This document shows, piece after piece, positions 25,862-34,581 of a DNA stretch of 64,000 nt; the stretch's first letter is position 1, and the number at the start of each line of letters is the position of its first letter. The DNA is from Alphaproteobacteria bacterium UBA7314 (lineage in GTDB: Bacteria; Pseudomonadota; Alphaproteobacteria; MPNO01; UBA830), in assembly GCA_002471575.1 (NCBI GenBank), contig DKQG01000034.1, positions 164,571-228,570 on the forward strand. Direction: 5' to 3'. A program made the translations under genes and the position numbers. Below the pieces are notes generated by a model, which worked only from the letters and a program-made list of their open reading frames with translations, was not told the origin of the DNA and searched no databases.

Positions 25862-27001
25862 ATGCCATGGAAACAGCAAGGCGGGGGCGGAGGCGGCCCT
25901 TGGGGAGGCGGCGGTAACGGCGGCGGACAAGGACCCTGGGGCGGCAAGCCGTCCGGCGGTGGAAGCGGCGGCGGTTCAGGCGGACAGCCCGACATCGAGG
26001 ACCTGATCCGCAAAGGCCAGGACCGGGTGAAAAACATTCTGCCCGGCGGTTTCGGCAGTGCACGTGGAGTTATTATCGCTCTACTTCTTGTTATTACCGT
26101 CTGGCTGCTCAGCGGGCTATACCGTGTGCAGCCGGGTGAAAACGGTATCGAACTTCTTTTCGGCCGTTACGTTAACACCACTCAGCCGGGCCTGAATTTT
26201 TGGGCGCCGTGGCCGATCGGCTCCGTTCAGAAGCCCAACGTCGAGAAAACTAACCAGACAAACATCGGTTTCCGGTCTCTCGGCTCGGTTGGACGCAACG
26301 ACAATGTCCGCGATGTCGCCGAGGAAAGCTTGATGCTGACCGGTGATCAGAACATCATCGATATCGACTTCGTTGTTCAGTGGCGTATCAAGAATGCACC
26401 GAACTTCCTGTTCAACATTCGGGACCCTCAGACGACCGTAAAATTGGCCGCAGAAAGTTCGATCCGTGAAATTGTCGGTCAGACGCCGCTCGAAGAAGTG
26501 CTGGCGACCAAGCGAACCGAGGTGGAAGCCAAAACCCGCGACGTGCTGCAGCGGATAATGGACGATTACAAGGCCGGCGTGTTTATCGCTGACGTCAAGA
26601 TGCAGAAAGTCGATCCGCCGCAGAAAGTCATCGACGCCTTTAACGACGTTCAGCGCGCCCGTCAGGACAAGGAGCGCCAGCAGAACGAAGCCGAAGCATA
26701 CCGAAACGACATCGTGCCGAAGGCAAAGGGTGAGGCGTCGCGCCAGCTTGAGCAGGCCGCCGCCTACCGCGAGCGCTTGATCAAGGAAGCGGACGGTGAA
26801 GCCAAGCGGTTCCTGTCGGTCTACGACGCCTACAAAACCGGCAAGGACGTCACGACGCGCCGATTGTACTTGGAACGGATGCAGGATGTTCTGAGCAAGT
26901 CTGAAAAGGTTATCGTCGACAAAGGGCAGGGCGGTGCCGGTGTGGTACCTTATCTACCGCTGCCCGAGCTTAAGAAACGTTCGCAGGGAGCAACCCAATG
27001 A
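25862..27001 (+). CDS. hflK: HflK, FtsH-modulating SPFH protein
   Basis: The 379-residue protein has a Gly/Trp/Pro-rich cytoplasmic N-tail (residues 1-45, many GGG runs with PWGG), one membrane segment (about 69-87, VIIALLLVITVWLLSGL) and a periplasmic SPFH/band-7 domain (about 90-330). The domain has YRVQPGENGIELLFGRY and the helical EAYRNDIVPKAKGEASRQL segment. HflK and HflC form a large membrane cage around FtsH and modulate degradation of membrane proteins. The stop overlaps the hflC ATG (ATGA). Length and layout are typical. Confidence 0.95.
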   Translation: MPWKQQGGGGGGPWGGGGNGGGQGPWGGKPSGGGSGGGSGGQPDIEDLIRKGQDRVKNILPGGFGSARGVIIALLLVITVWLLSGLYRVQPGENGIELLFGRYVNTTQPGLNFWAPWPIGSVQKPNVEKTNQTNIGFRSLGSVGRNDNVRDVAEESLMLTGDQNIIDIDFVVQWRIKNAPNFLFNIRDPQTTVKLAAESSIREIVGQTPLEEVLATKRTEVEAKTRDVLQRIMDDYKAGVFIADVKMQKVDPPQKVIDAFNDVQRARQDKERQQNEAEAYRNDIVPKAKGEASRQLEQAAAYRERLIKEADGEAKRFLSVYDAYKTGKDVTTRRLYLERMQDVLSKSEKVIVDKGQGGAGVVPYLPLPELKKRSQGATQ

Positions 27002-27891
27002 CAAATCTGAGACTCATTGTCCTGGGCGTCGTCGTCATCATTGGCGGGATTGTTGCCTTCAGCTCGCTTTACACAGTGCACCAGACCCAGCAGGCCCTCA
27101 TTCTGGAATTCGGGCAGCCGCGGCACGAAGAACCCCGGCCCGGCCTCCACGCGAAGCTGCCGTGGCGGACGGCGACGTACTATGACAAGCGTATCCTTAG
27201 CCTCGACCCCCCGGCGCAGGAAATTATCCTCGCCGACCAGAAGCGAATTAACGTCGATGCCTTCGTTCGCTACCGCATTGTTTCACCGTTGCGGTTCAAG
27301 CTGCGTGCCGATACCGAAATCAACTTCATCGACATTTTTGGCCGCATTCTGAATTCGGCGGTTAGAGCCGAGGTCGGTCGAGTTCTTCTTGCGGACATGC
27401 TCTCCAGCAAGCGCGACAATGTGATGAGCCGGATCACCACCGAGTTGAAACGTCAGGCCAAGGATTTCGGCATTGTAGTGGTCGATGTCCGGATCGGCCG
27501 GACCGATCTGCCGCCGACGACTAGTGAATCGGTTTACAACCGGATGCGCTCGCAGCGTGTCGCCCAGGCAGCGAAGCTACGCGCCGAGGGCGCCGAGATC
27601 AAAGCACGGATTCAGGCGGAGGCCGAACGCGAACGAACGGTTATTCTCGCCGAAGCCCAACGGAAAGCGCAGATATTGCGTGGTGAAGGCGAAGGCCAGC
27701 AGACGGTGATTCTTAATTCGGCCTTCGGTCAGGACCCGGAGTTCTTCGCGTTCTACCGGTCCATGGAGGCCTATGGTGCGGCGCTAACGGACGGCACGAC
27801 TATGGTTCTGTCTCCAGATAGCGAGTTCTTCCGGTTTTTCAACGACCTGCCGGGAGACAGTAGCCGCGCCAAGTCGAGTATCGACAAATAG
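26998..27891 (+). CDS. hflC: HflC, partner of HflK
   Basis: The 297-residue SPFH protein has an N-terminal membrane anchor (about 5-24, IVLGVVVIIGGIVAFSSLY), then YTVHQTQQALILEFGQPR and the band-7 domain. The late helical part holds RMRSQRVAQAAKLRAEG, and the tail FFRFFNDL is characteristic. It is translationally coupled to hflK by a 4-base overlap and assembles with it into the FtsH-regulating cage. It ends with TAG and is followed after 21 bases by DUF2065, the common arrangement. Confidence 0.95.
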   Translation: MTNLRLIVLGVVVIIGGIVAFSSLYTVHQTQQALILEFGQPRHEEPRPGLHAKLPWRTATYYDKRILSLDPPAQEIILADQKRINVDAFVRYRIVSPLRFKLRADTEINFIDIFGRILNSAVRAEVGRVLLADMLSSKRDNVMSRITTELKRQAKDFGIVVVDVRIGRTDLPPTTSESVYNRMRSQRVAQAAKLRAEGAEIKARIQAEAERERTVILAEAQRKAQILRGEGEGQQTVILNSAFGQDPEFFAFYRSMEAYGAALTDGTTMVLSPDSEFFRFFNDLPGDSSRAKSSIDK

Positions 27892-27912
27892 CCTGAAGGG
27901 GTTGGCAGCGAG

Positions 27913-28101
27913 ATGCCTGACGAACTGATCGTCGCGATAGCGCTGATACTGGTGCTGGAGGGAGGCCTTTACGCTCTGTTTCCGGATGGGATGCGAAAGA
28001 TGGCGCTCCATATCGAACGTGTTCCTGCATCATCGCTTCGCAGCGCCGGCCTGCTGGCGGCGACTGTGGGGGTCGGGATAATCTGGCTGGTAAAAAACTG
28101 A
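27913..28101 (+). CDS. DUF2065 (YjeT-like) small membrane protein (62 aa)
   Basis: A two-helix membrane protein: residues 5-24 (LIVAIALILVLEGGLYALFP) and about 43-60 (AGLLAATVGVGIIWLV), linked by a short basic loop. The motif ALxLVxEGxxYALFP is the DUF2065 signature. The family commonly sits between hflC and a degP-type protease gene or purA, but its function is not known; the position suggests a link with membrane protein quality control. The ATG follows GCAGCGAG, a modest ribosome site. Confidence 0.85.
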   Translation: MPDELIVAIALILVLEGGLYALFPDGMRKMALHIERVPASSLRSAGLLAATVGVGIIWLVKN

Positions 28102-28199
28102 GTATAAAACTTATAGTCGATTGCCGTCCCACGGCGTAAATCGGCATCGGCGACGTGTTGTCATCGCCCAATCGCGACAAGAGTGACAGGAGAAGTGAC

Positions 28200-29666
28200 G
28201 TGACGCTTGCATCCCGAATTATTCCGGTATTGGTGGTCTTAACCGCCGGGCTGACATTCGGTTCAGCGCCGGCTCATGCGCGAGGAGCACCAGACAGCTT
28301 TGCAGACTTGGCAGAACGTCTGCTGCCGTCCGTCGTGAATATTTCGACAACCCAGGTGCAGCAGAAGACCGAGAAGGGCAGACCGCAGCTGCCGAAGTTC
28401 CCGGAGGGGTCGCCATTCCAGGATTTTTTCAAGGAATTTTTCGATCGCCAGCAGCGCGAATCGCCACAGCGACGCGCCATGTCGCTGGGTTCCGGGTTCA
28501 TTATCAGCAAGAACGGATACGTGGTCACTAACAATCATGTTATTGCCGAAGCAGACGAAATTACGGTGACGTTGCATGATGACTCGAAACTCAAAGCGAG
28601 ACTGATCGGCCGAGACCCGAAAACCGATCTCGCGCTTTTAAAAGTAGAGCCCAAATCGCCACTACCCGCGGTGCCGTTCGGTGATTCAGGTGTAACCCGC
28701 GTCGGCGACTGGGTGGTGGCGATCGGCAATCCGTTCGGTCTCGGCGGCACCGTGACTGCCGGCATCGTGTCGGCCCGTCAGCGCGACATAAATTCTGGCC
28801 CTTACGACGATTTCATTCAGACAGACGCTTCCATCAACCGAGGTAATTCCGGCGGCCCGATGTTCAACCTGAAGGGTGAGGTCATTGGCATCAACACGGC
28901 GATTTTCTCACCGTCCGGTGGCAGCGTCGGTATCGGGTTCGCTATCCCCGCCAACCTGGCGCGTCCGATTATCGAACAGCTACAGAAATTTGGAAAGGCG
29001 CGGCGCGGCTGGCTCGGTGTGCGCATCCAGACGGTTACAGATGAAATAGCGCAGAGCCTCGGTCTTGAAAAAGCGACTGGTGCACTGGTGGCGTCTCTCA
29101 CCAAAGAAGGACCTGCCGAGAAGTACAAAATCAAGGTTGGTGACGTCATTCTCAAATTCGATAACAAAATCGTCGGCGAAATGCGCCGGTTGCCAAGGAT
29201 CGTTGCTGAAACATCGATCGGTAAAGCGGTCGGCGTCGAAGTTTGGCGCAATGGTAAACGTGTCCGTCTGTCGGTGACACTTGGTGAATTTCCTGAAGAC
29301 GATGCGAAACTTGCGGCAACGACACCGGATCACAAGCATAAACCGGCACCGGTTGTGGTAGTGGATGAGCTGGGAATGGCGCTCTCAACTCTTACTCCGG
29401 TGTTACGCGAACAGTTCAAGCTCGAAGACACGATGAAAGGCGTCGTGGTGACGAAGATAACGCCCGAAGGCCCCGCAGCCGAAAAACGGATACCCGCAGG
29501 CGCCATCATTCGTAAGATCGGCCCTGATCAGCAGGTCGTGACGACACCCGATCAGGTTCTGAAAAAGATCAAACAGGCGAAGAGGGCAAAGCTGAATACC
29601 ATCCTGGTTCTTATCGAGAGTGGCGGCGTGCAACGCTTTGTCGCGCTCAATATCTCGAAGGGTTGA
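28200..29666 (+). CDS. degP: Periplasmic Do-type serine protease / chaperone (DegP/HtrA)
   Basis: The 488-residue protein has a signal peptide (residues 1-30, ending SAPAHA), a trypsin-like domain and two PDZ domains (about 270-365 and 380-485). The catalytic triad is visible in VTNNHVI (His), KTDLALLKV (Asp) and GNSGGPMFN (Ser). It degrades or refolds damaged envelope proteins. I chose GTG 28200, which follows ACAGGAGA at good spacing and places the signal peptide at the N-terminus; a TTG 15 codons upstream gives an implausible leader. The stop overlaps the miaA start (TTGA). Confidence 0.94.
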   Translation: MTLASRIIPVLVVLTAGLTFGSAPAHARGAPDSFADLAERLLPSVVNISTTQVQQKTEKGRPQLPKFPEGSPFQDFFKEFFDRQQRESPQRRAMSLGSGFIISKNGYVVTNNHVIAEADEITVTLHDDSKLKARLIGRDPKTDLALLKVEPKSPLPAVPFGDSGVTRVGDWVVAIGNPFGLGGTVTAGIVSARQRDINSGPYDDFIQTDASINRGNSGGPMFNLKGEVIGINTAIFSPSGGSVGIGFAIPANLARPIIEQLQKFGKARRGWLGVRIQTVTDEIAQSLGLEKATGALVASLTKEGPAEKYKIKVGDVILKFDNKIVGEMRRLPRIVAETSIGKAVGVEVWRNGKRVRLSVTLGEFPEDDAKLAATTPDHKHKPAPVVVVDELGMALSTLTPVLREQFKLEDTMKGVVVTKITPEGPAAEKRIPAGAIIRKIGPDQQVVTTPDQVLKKIKQAKRAKLNTILVLIESGGVQRFVALNISKG

Positions 29667-30604
29667 CCGGGAAACCGGTCATTGTCGTCGGTGGGCCGAC
29701 GGCGAGCGGCAAATCCGGGCTGGCGCTCCAGATAGCTCGGGCGTTTGACGGTGAGATCGTCAATGCGGATTCTATGCAGGTCTACAGCGATCTGAAACTG
29801 GTGACCGCCCGCCCGGATGCCCGTGACGAGGCGACCGTTCCCCATCATCTCTACGGCATTCTTGGTCGTGGCGAACGCAGCTCGGCAGGAACTTGGCGCA
29901 AGGACGCGCTCGATGTCATCGCTGCATGTCACACCTCGGGAAAGCTTCCGATCCTGGTCGGCGGCACCGGACTGTACCTGCGGGCGCTGATGACTGGTTT
30001 TCACGAAATTCCAGATATTCCGCCCGATATTCGCACCAGGTTGAACCGCCGGCTTGAAACCGACGGACCTAGCACGCTTCACGGCGACCTTGCCGCGGTC
30101 GATCAGGAAATGGCGTTGCGACTGAACCCGGCTGACGGCCAGCGCATCGTTCGGGCGCTCGAAGTATTCCAGCATACCGGCAGGACGCTTTCCGACTGGC
30201 AGACCGGCGAGCCTGTATCCGCGCCGGGTGACCTGCGTTTCCTGACGATCGTGACTGCTCCGCCGCGTGATGATCTTTACAATGCAATCGATGCCCGGGT
30301 CGAGAGAATGATCGGCGCCGGCGCGGTAGAAGAGGTCGAGCTGTTTCTCGCCACCGATCCCCAACCTGATTTTCCGTTGTTGAAGGCTGTTGGCGTGCTA
30401 CCTATCAGCGAATTTATCGAGGGCACAATCGACCGCGATCGCATGACAGAACTGTGCAAGCGCGATACTCGGCGCTATGCCAAACGTCAAACAACGTGGT
30501 TTCGGAATCAGATTATTTCGGAAATTACCATCAATATGAAATTATCGCAAAAAACAATTGGTAAAACCTTTCCAGAAATTAGTAATTTTCTGTTGACCCC
30601 CTAG
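29663..30604 (+). CDS. miaA: tRNA dimethylallyltransferase
   Basis: The 313-residue enzyme has P-loop GGPTASGKSGLAL (about 9-21), NADSMQVY (about 35), and the tRNA-binding segment LVGGTGLYLRAL. It adds a dimethylallyl group to A37 of tRNAs reading UNN codons. The start is TTG 29663, overlapping the degP stop; no ATG or GTG is nearer. The C-terminus (about 285-313, rich in Lys, Ile, Thr) is AT-richer and looks less conserved. It ends with TAG. Confidence 0.93.
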   Translation: MTGKPVIVVGGPTASGKSGLALQIARAFDGEIVNADSMQVYSDLKLVTARPDARDEATVPHHLYGILGRGERSSAGTWRKDALDVIAACHTSGKLPILVGGTGLYLRALMTGFHEIPDIPPDIRTRLNRRLETDGPSTLHGDLAAVDQEMALRLNPADGQRIVRALEVFQHTGRTLSDWQTGEPVSAPGDLRFLTIVTAPPRDDLYNAIDARVERMIGAGAVEEVELFLATDPQPDFPLLKAVGVLPISEFIEGTIDRDRMTELCKRDTRRYAKRQTTWFRNQIISEITINMKLSQKTIGKTFPEISNFLLTP

Positions 30605-30752
30605 AATACCGGGGATAGTTTCCCGCTTCGCTCTGATTGTGCCTTGCGAAATACGTTCGGGGATGCGACAGGTCCGGCCCGTGGACCGATTTTTCCTTAG
30701 CGCAGTCTTTCGAAACCCGTCCGTATTTAACGATAGACGAGGGGGAACAGCG

Positions 30753-32513
30753 ATGGCTGGTAAGAGTATGAACGGCTCCGAGATTATTATTCAGGCGTTG
30801 TTGAATGAGGGTGTCGACACCGTATTCGGTTATCCCGGCGGTGCTGTGCTACCTATTTACGATGCGATATTTCAGCAGAATCAGCTTCGGCACGTTCTCG
30901 TTCGTCAGGAAGGCGGTGCTGTGCACATGGCGGAAGGTTACGCCCGGTCCACCGGAAAGGTCGGTGTAGTTCTAGTCACGTCTGGTCCCGGCGCAACCAA
31001 CGCCGTTACCGGGCTGACCGATGCTTTGATGGACAGTATTCCGATTGTTTGCCTGACCGGTCAGGTTCCGACACATCTGATCGGCAATGACGCCTTCCAG
31101 GAAGCGGACACGACAGGGATCACGCGGCCTTGCACCAAGCACAACTACCTGGTTAAGCGGATGGAGGATCTGCCGCGCGTTATGCATGAAGCATTTTACG
31201 TGGCACGCAGCGGCCGGCCTGGCCCGGTCGTCATCGACCTGCCTAAGGACATACTGATGGGTCTCGGCCAGTACGAGGATTTCTCTCAGGTCGAGCATCG
31301 TACCTATCAACCGACCATGAAGGCCGGGAAATCCGAAATCGAAAAAGCGGTTTCGATGATCGCATCGGCTAAAAAGCCGCTTTTTTATTGCGGTGGCGGC
31401 GTTATCAACTCCGGCCCTAAGGCGAGCAAGCAGCTCGGCCGTTTGGTGAAGCTGACCGGCGCACCCATCACCCTCACTCTGATGGGGCTTGGCGCATATC
31501 CCGCAACCGATAAGCAATTTCTCGGTATGCTGGGGATGCACGGCACCTATGAAGCAAATCTTGCGATGCACGATGCAGACCTGATTGTTGCAGTCGGTGC
31601 TCGCTTTGATGATCGGATTACCGGCCGGCTGGACGCTTTCGCGCCCAATTCGGAAAAAATCCACATCGATATCGATCCATCCTCCATTAACAAGAACGTC
31701 GCAGTTGATCTTCCGATTGTCGGCGATGTCGGTAGCGTGCTCGACCAGATGCTACGGGTCTGGAAAGACAAGGAGTTTAAGACTAATGCGAGAGCAATGA
31801 AGGCTTGGTGGAGCCAGATCAACGATTGGCGTAGCATGGATTGTCTGAAATACGATCAGTCCGGTTCGGTCATCAAGCCGCAATTCGCGATCGAGCGCCT
31901 TTACGAGAATACCAAGGACATGGACTGTTACATCACGACGGAAGTAGGTCAGCATCAGATGTGGGCGGCGCAGTTCTATAAGTTCAATGAGCCTAATCGG
32001 TGGATGACGTCCGGTGGCTTGGGGACGATGGGATATGGACTGCCCTCTGCGATTGGCGTCCAGGTGGCGCATCCCGAGTCGTTGGTAGTCGATATTTCCG
32101 GCGAGGCATCATTCCTGATGAATATGCAGGAAATGTCGACCGCGATTCAGTACCGAGCGCCGGTGAAGGTCTTCATTACTAACAACCAGTATATGGGCAT
32201 GGTCCGTCAGTGGCAGGAACTGCTGCACGGCGGCCGCTACGCGGAAAGTTATACCGATGCGTTGCCGGACCTGGTTAAGCTCGCGGAAGCATGCCAATGG
32301 GTGGGGCTGCGGGCCAAGAGGCCCGACGAGGTCGATGACGTGATCCAGGAAATGATCGAGATTGACCGGCCTGTGATCGCCGATATCTGGGTCGATCAGA
32401 CGGAAAACTGTTTCCCTATGATTCCGTCGGGCGCTGCACACAACGAGATGCTGCTCGGCCCGGAAGACGAGGCATCAAAACCTGTCTCTGAAGAAGGCAT
32501 GGTGCTGGTCTAG
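30753..32513 (+). CDS. ilvB: Acetohydroxyacid synthase, large catalytic subunit
   Basis: The 586-residue TPP enzyme has the N-terminal GYPGGAVLPIYDA, the catalytic Glu in VRQEGGAVHMAEGYA, the central FAD/ADP-binding domain, and the TPP/Mg motif in the variant GEASFLMNMQEM typical of alphaproteobacteria. It condenses pyruvate with pyruvate or 2-oxobutyrate, the first common step of valine, leucine and isoleucine synthesis. I use ATG 30753, preceded by GAGGGGG, rather than an in-frame start 114 bases upstream. ilvN and ilvC follow on the same strand. No leader peptide is evident between miaA and this gene. Confidence 0.95.
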   Translation: MAGKSMNGSEIIIQALLNEGVDTVFGYPGGAVLPIYDAIFQQNQLRHVLVRQEGGAVHMAEGYARSTGKVGVVLVTSGPGATNAVTGLTDALMDSIPIVCLTGQVPTHLIGNDAFQEADTTGITRPCTKHNYLVKRMEDLPRVMHEAFYVARSGRPGPVVIDLPKDILMGLGQYEDFSQVEHRTYQPTMKAGKSEIEKAVSMIASAKKPLFYCGGGVINSGPKASKQLGRLVKLTGAPITLTLMGLGAYPATDKQFLGMLGMHGTYEANLAMHDADLIVAVGARFDDRITGRLDAFAPNSEKIHIDIDPSSINKNVAVDLPIVGDVGSVLDQMLRVWKDKEFKTNARAMKAWWSQINDWRSMDCLKYDQSGSVIKPQFAIERLYENTKDMDCYITTEVGQHQMWAAQFYKFNEPNRWMTSGGLGTMGYGLPSAIGVQVAHPESLVVDISGEASFLMNMQEMSTAIQYRAPVKVFITNNQYMGMVRQWQELLHGGRYAESYTDALPDLVKLAEACQWVGLRAKRPDEVDDVIQEMIEIDRPVIADIWVDQTENCFPMIPSGAAHNEMLLGPEDEASKPVSEEGMVLV

Positions 32514-32562
32514 CGCGTCCGGAAATGGCGCAGGTGTAACTCAGGATGACGGAGCGGAAAAC

Positions 32563-33075
32563 GTGGTCGTGGACGATACGATAGAACGGCATACCATCGC
32601 GGTATTGGTGGACAACGAAGCGGGCGTGCTAGCCCGTGTTATCGGGCTATTTTCCGGTCGGGGCTATAACATCGAAAGCCTTACGGTCGCGGAAACCGAC
32701 GCCGATGAAGGGATCAGCCGGATCACGATCGTGACATCCGGGACGCCAATGATCATCGAACAGATCAAGGCCCAGCTTGATCGTCTTGTCCCGGTTCACC
32801 GGGTTGTCGATCTGACGACCGAGGGTGCCAGCGTCGAACGCGAGCTGGCACTGGTCAAAGTTGCCGGCAAGGGCAATAAACGGGTCGAGGCGCTGCGGAT
32901 CGCGGATATCTTCCGAGCACGGGCGATCGATAGCACGAATGAATCTTTCGTGTTCGAAATCTCCGGTGCGACGGAGAAGCTGAATGCGTTTGTCGATCTG
33001 ATGGAACCGCTTGGCCTGGTCGATGTTTCACGAACGGGTGTGGTGGCTATTGCGCGCGGCAAGTCGGAGCTTTAG
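32563..33075 (+). CDS. ilvN: Acetohydroxyacid synthase, small regulatory subunit
   Basis: The 170-residue protein carries an N-terminal ACT domain (about 8-80, HTIAVLVDNEAGVLARVIGL and the FSGRGYNIESLTV segment that binds valine) and the C-terminal ALS_ss_C domain. It activates the IlvB subunit and gives feedback inhibition by branched-chain amino acids. GTG 32563 is the best start: it puts the ACT domain at the expected position, and the nearby ATG 32546 is out of frame. The gap to ilvB is 49 bases, so the pair is one transcript. Length (about 160-170) is normal. It ends with TAG. Confidence 0.93.
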   Translation: MVVDDTIERHTIAVLVDNEAGVLARVIGLFSGRGYNIESLTVAETDADEGISRITIVTSGTPMIIEQIKAQLDRLVPVHRVVDLTTEGASVERELALVKVAGKGNKRVEALRIADIFRARAIDSTNESFVFEISGATEKLNAFVDLMEPLGLVDVSRTGVVAIARGKSEL

Positions 33076-33130
33076 AAAGCGCGCCACAGCTTGCAGCTAA
33101 CGAAGAATTTCTACGTGGAAAGGTAGAACG

Positions 33131-34150
33131 ATGAGAGTTTATTACGACCGGGATGCAGACGTTAATCTGATCAAGGACAAGAAAGTCGCGATCATCGGTT
33201 ACGGCAGTCAGGGCCATGCCCACGCTAACAACCTAAAAGACTCCGGCGTGACGGAAGTCGTCGTTGGCCTCCGAGAGGGATCGGCCAGCATTCCCAAGGC
33301 GGAGAACGCCGGGTTAAAGGTCATGACGCCGGCAGATGCGGCCGCCTGGGCTGATGTGACCATGATCCTGGCGCCCGATGAATTGCAAGCGGACCTGTAT
33401 GTCGACGAATTACGAGACAATCTGAAAGAAGGCGCTGCCCTGGCGTTCGCGCATGGTCTGTCGGTTCATTTCCGACTGATCGAACCACGTCCGGATCTCG
33501 ATGTATTTATGGTTGCGCCCAAAGGCCCCGGCCATACCGTCCGGTCCGAGTTTGTCAGTGGCGGCGGCGTGCCGTGCCTGATTGCCGTTGCACAGGATGC
33601 ATCCGGCAATGCACTCGAAATCGGCCTTTCTTATGCGTCGGCCATTGGCGGCGGTCGATCGGGTATTATCGAGACAACTTTCCGCGAGGAATGCGAAACC
33701 GATCTGTTCGGCGAACAGGCCGTATTGTGCGGCGGCCTGACATCGCTGATCACCGCCGGGTACGAGACGCTGGTTGAAGCGGGCTACGCACCGGAAATGG
33801 CCTATTTCGAGTGCCTCCACGAGGTTAAGCTGATCGTCGACCTAATTTACGAGGGGGGTATAGCCAATATGCGGTACTCGATCTCGAATACCGCGGAATA
33901 CGGCGATCTTGTCAGCGGCCCCCGCCTGATCGACGATTCGGTAAAGGATCGCATGCGCGATGTGCTGCGAGAAATCCAGACGGGCAAGTTCACCCGCGAC
34001 TGGGTGCTTGAAAATAAGGCTGGCCAACCGAGTTTCAAAGCGATGCGTCGGCACGGCGAGGAGCATGGTATCGAGGAAATTGGCGCCAAGCTGCGCGATA
34101 TGATGCCGTGGATCAAGGAAGGGGCTTTAGTCGACAAGACCAAGAACTGA
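33131..34150 (+). CDS. ilvC: Ketol-acid reductoisomerase (class I)
   Basis: The 339-residue enzyme has a Rossmann motif, GYGSQGHAHANNL (about 24-36), the conserved PKGPGHTVRSEF, and the knotted C-terminal domain with the metal ligands in EECETDLFGEQ and SNTAEYGDL. It isomerises and reduces acetohydroxyacids with NADPH, the step after IlvBN. Length is typical for class I. The GGAAAGG site precedes ATG 33131, and the gene lies 55 bases after ilvN. A strong hairpin follows the stop. Confidence 0.96.
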   Translation: MRVYYDRDADVNLIKDKKVAIIGYGSQGHAHANNLKDSGVTEVVVGLREGSASIPKAENAGLKVMTPADAAAWADVTMILAPDELQADLYVDELRDNLKEGAALAFAHGLSVHFRLIEPRPDLDVFMVAPKGPGHTVRSEFVSGGGVPCLIAVAQDASGNALEIGLSYASAIGGGRSGIIETTFREECETDLFGEQAVLCGGLTSLITAGYETLVEAGYAPEMAYFECLHEVKLIVDLIYEGGIANMRYSISNTAEYGDLVSGPRLIDDSVKDRMRDVLREIQTGKFTRDWVLENKAGQPSFKAMRRHGEEHGIEEIGAKLRDMMPWIKEGALVDKTKN

Positions 34151-34159
34151 TTCCCGGTA

Positions 34160-34186
34160 ACCGGGTTCGCATATGGCGGACCCGGT
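34160..34186 (+). terminator. Stable hairpin after ilvC
   Basis: ACCGGGTTCGC (34160-34170) pairs with GCGGACCCGGT (34176-34186) over 11 bp with one G-U and a five-base loop (ATATG). It begins 9 bases after the ilvC stop. The T-run of a standard intrinsic terminator is missing (CAAAAACC follows), so it may instead protect the 3' end of the ilv mRNA. Confidence 0.4.
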
Positions 34187-34349
34187 CAAAAACCTCTGGA
34201 ATCGGCCCACAAAATCGTTGCACTCGCCGGTAAAAACAGCGTAATAATAAAAAGTTAACCTCGAATGTTAACGATTGTGATGCACAGACGGGGCTACCCG
34301 GTGCCTCGGTGCGCAAAAACGATGATCCGGAACCGCTTTTTATCGAGCG

Positions 34350-34496
34350 ATGGCAATGGTGACGGCAAGAAGCAGCACTTTTCAGGATACTCCGACTGTG
34401 GACCCGTTCCGCAGTGCGGTGTATGCGAGTGCGTCCGATGTGCTTGCGCTGCTAATTACCGTTGGTGATGGGGCTCTCCGACTTAGGTGCCCCTGA
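34350..34496 (+). CDS. Possible leader peptide upstream of leuA (48 aa)
   Basis: A 48-codon frame starts at ATG 34350, and its stop TGA (34494-34496) lies inside the leader hairpin in front of leuA. The last 18 codons contain five Leu codons (CTT, CTG, CTA, CTC, CTT: LALLITVGDGALRLRCP), suggestive of leucine-responsive attenuation, though the Leu codons are not in one run. The ribosome site is poor (GAGCG). The upstream half (MAMVTARSSTFQDTP...) has no recognised family. It could be a chance frame; its end point in the hairpin is the main argument. Confidence 0.35.
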   Translation: MAMVTARSSTFQDTPTVDPFRSAVYASASDVLALLITVGDGALRLRCP

Positions 34497-34552
34497 ATAA
34501 AACTGTGAAAACACAGCTTGATTCAGGGGACGAACGTCTAACCGCCTAAGTC
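34470..34552 (+). promoter_or_regulatory. Structured leader RNA in front of leuA with two mutually exclusive folds
   Basis: Three nested stems form one long hairpin: GACTTAGG/CCTAAGTC (34480-34487 with 34545-34552), CCCCTGAAT/ATTCAGGGG (34490-34498 with 34521-34529) and CTGTG/CACAG (34503-34507 with 34512-34516, loop AAAA). An alternative stem, GGGGC/GCCCC (34470-34474 with 34489-34493), would use the same bases and cannot coexist with the second stem. It ends 29 bases before the leuA ATG and leaves the AGGA site free. No T-run follows. This is consistent with an attenuation or other RNA switch, but the mechanism is inferred only from fold. Confidence 0.55.
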
Positions 34553-34581
34553 AGAAACGAAGAGACACGAGGAACTCTCCA

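Noticed and set aside
25862..26000. Gly-rich GGC/GGT tract in hflK as a repeat element
   Set aside because: It is the usual glycine-rich N-tail of HflK, not a DNA repeat of independent meaning.
30639..30752. N-terminal extension or leader peptide of ilvB
   Set aside because: The frame is the same as ilvB but the 38 residues have no family likeness, and the strong GAGGGGG site favours ATG 30753.
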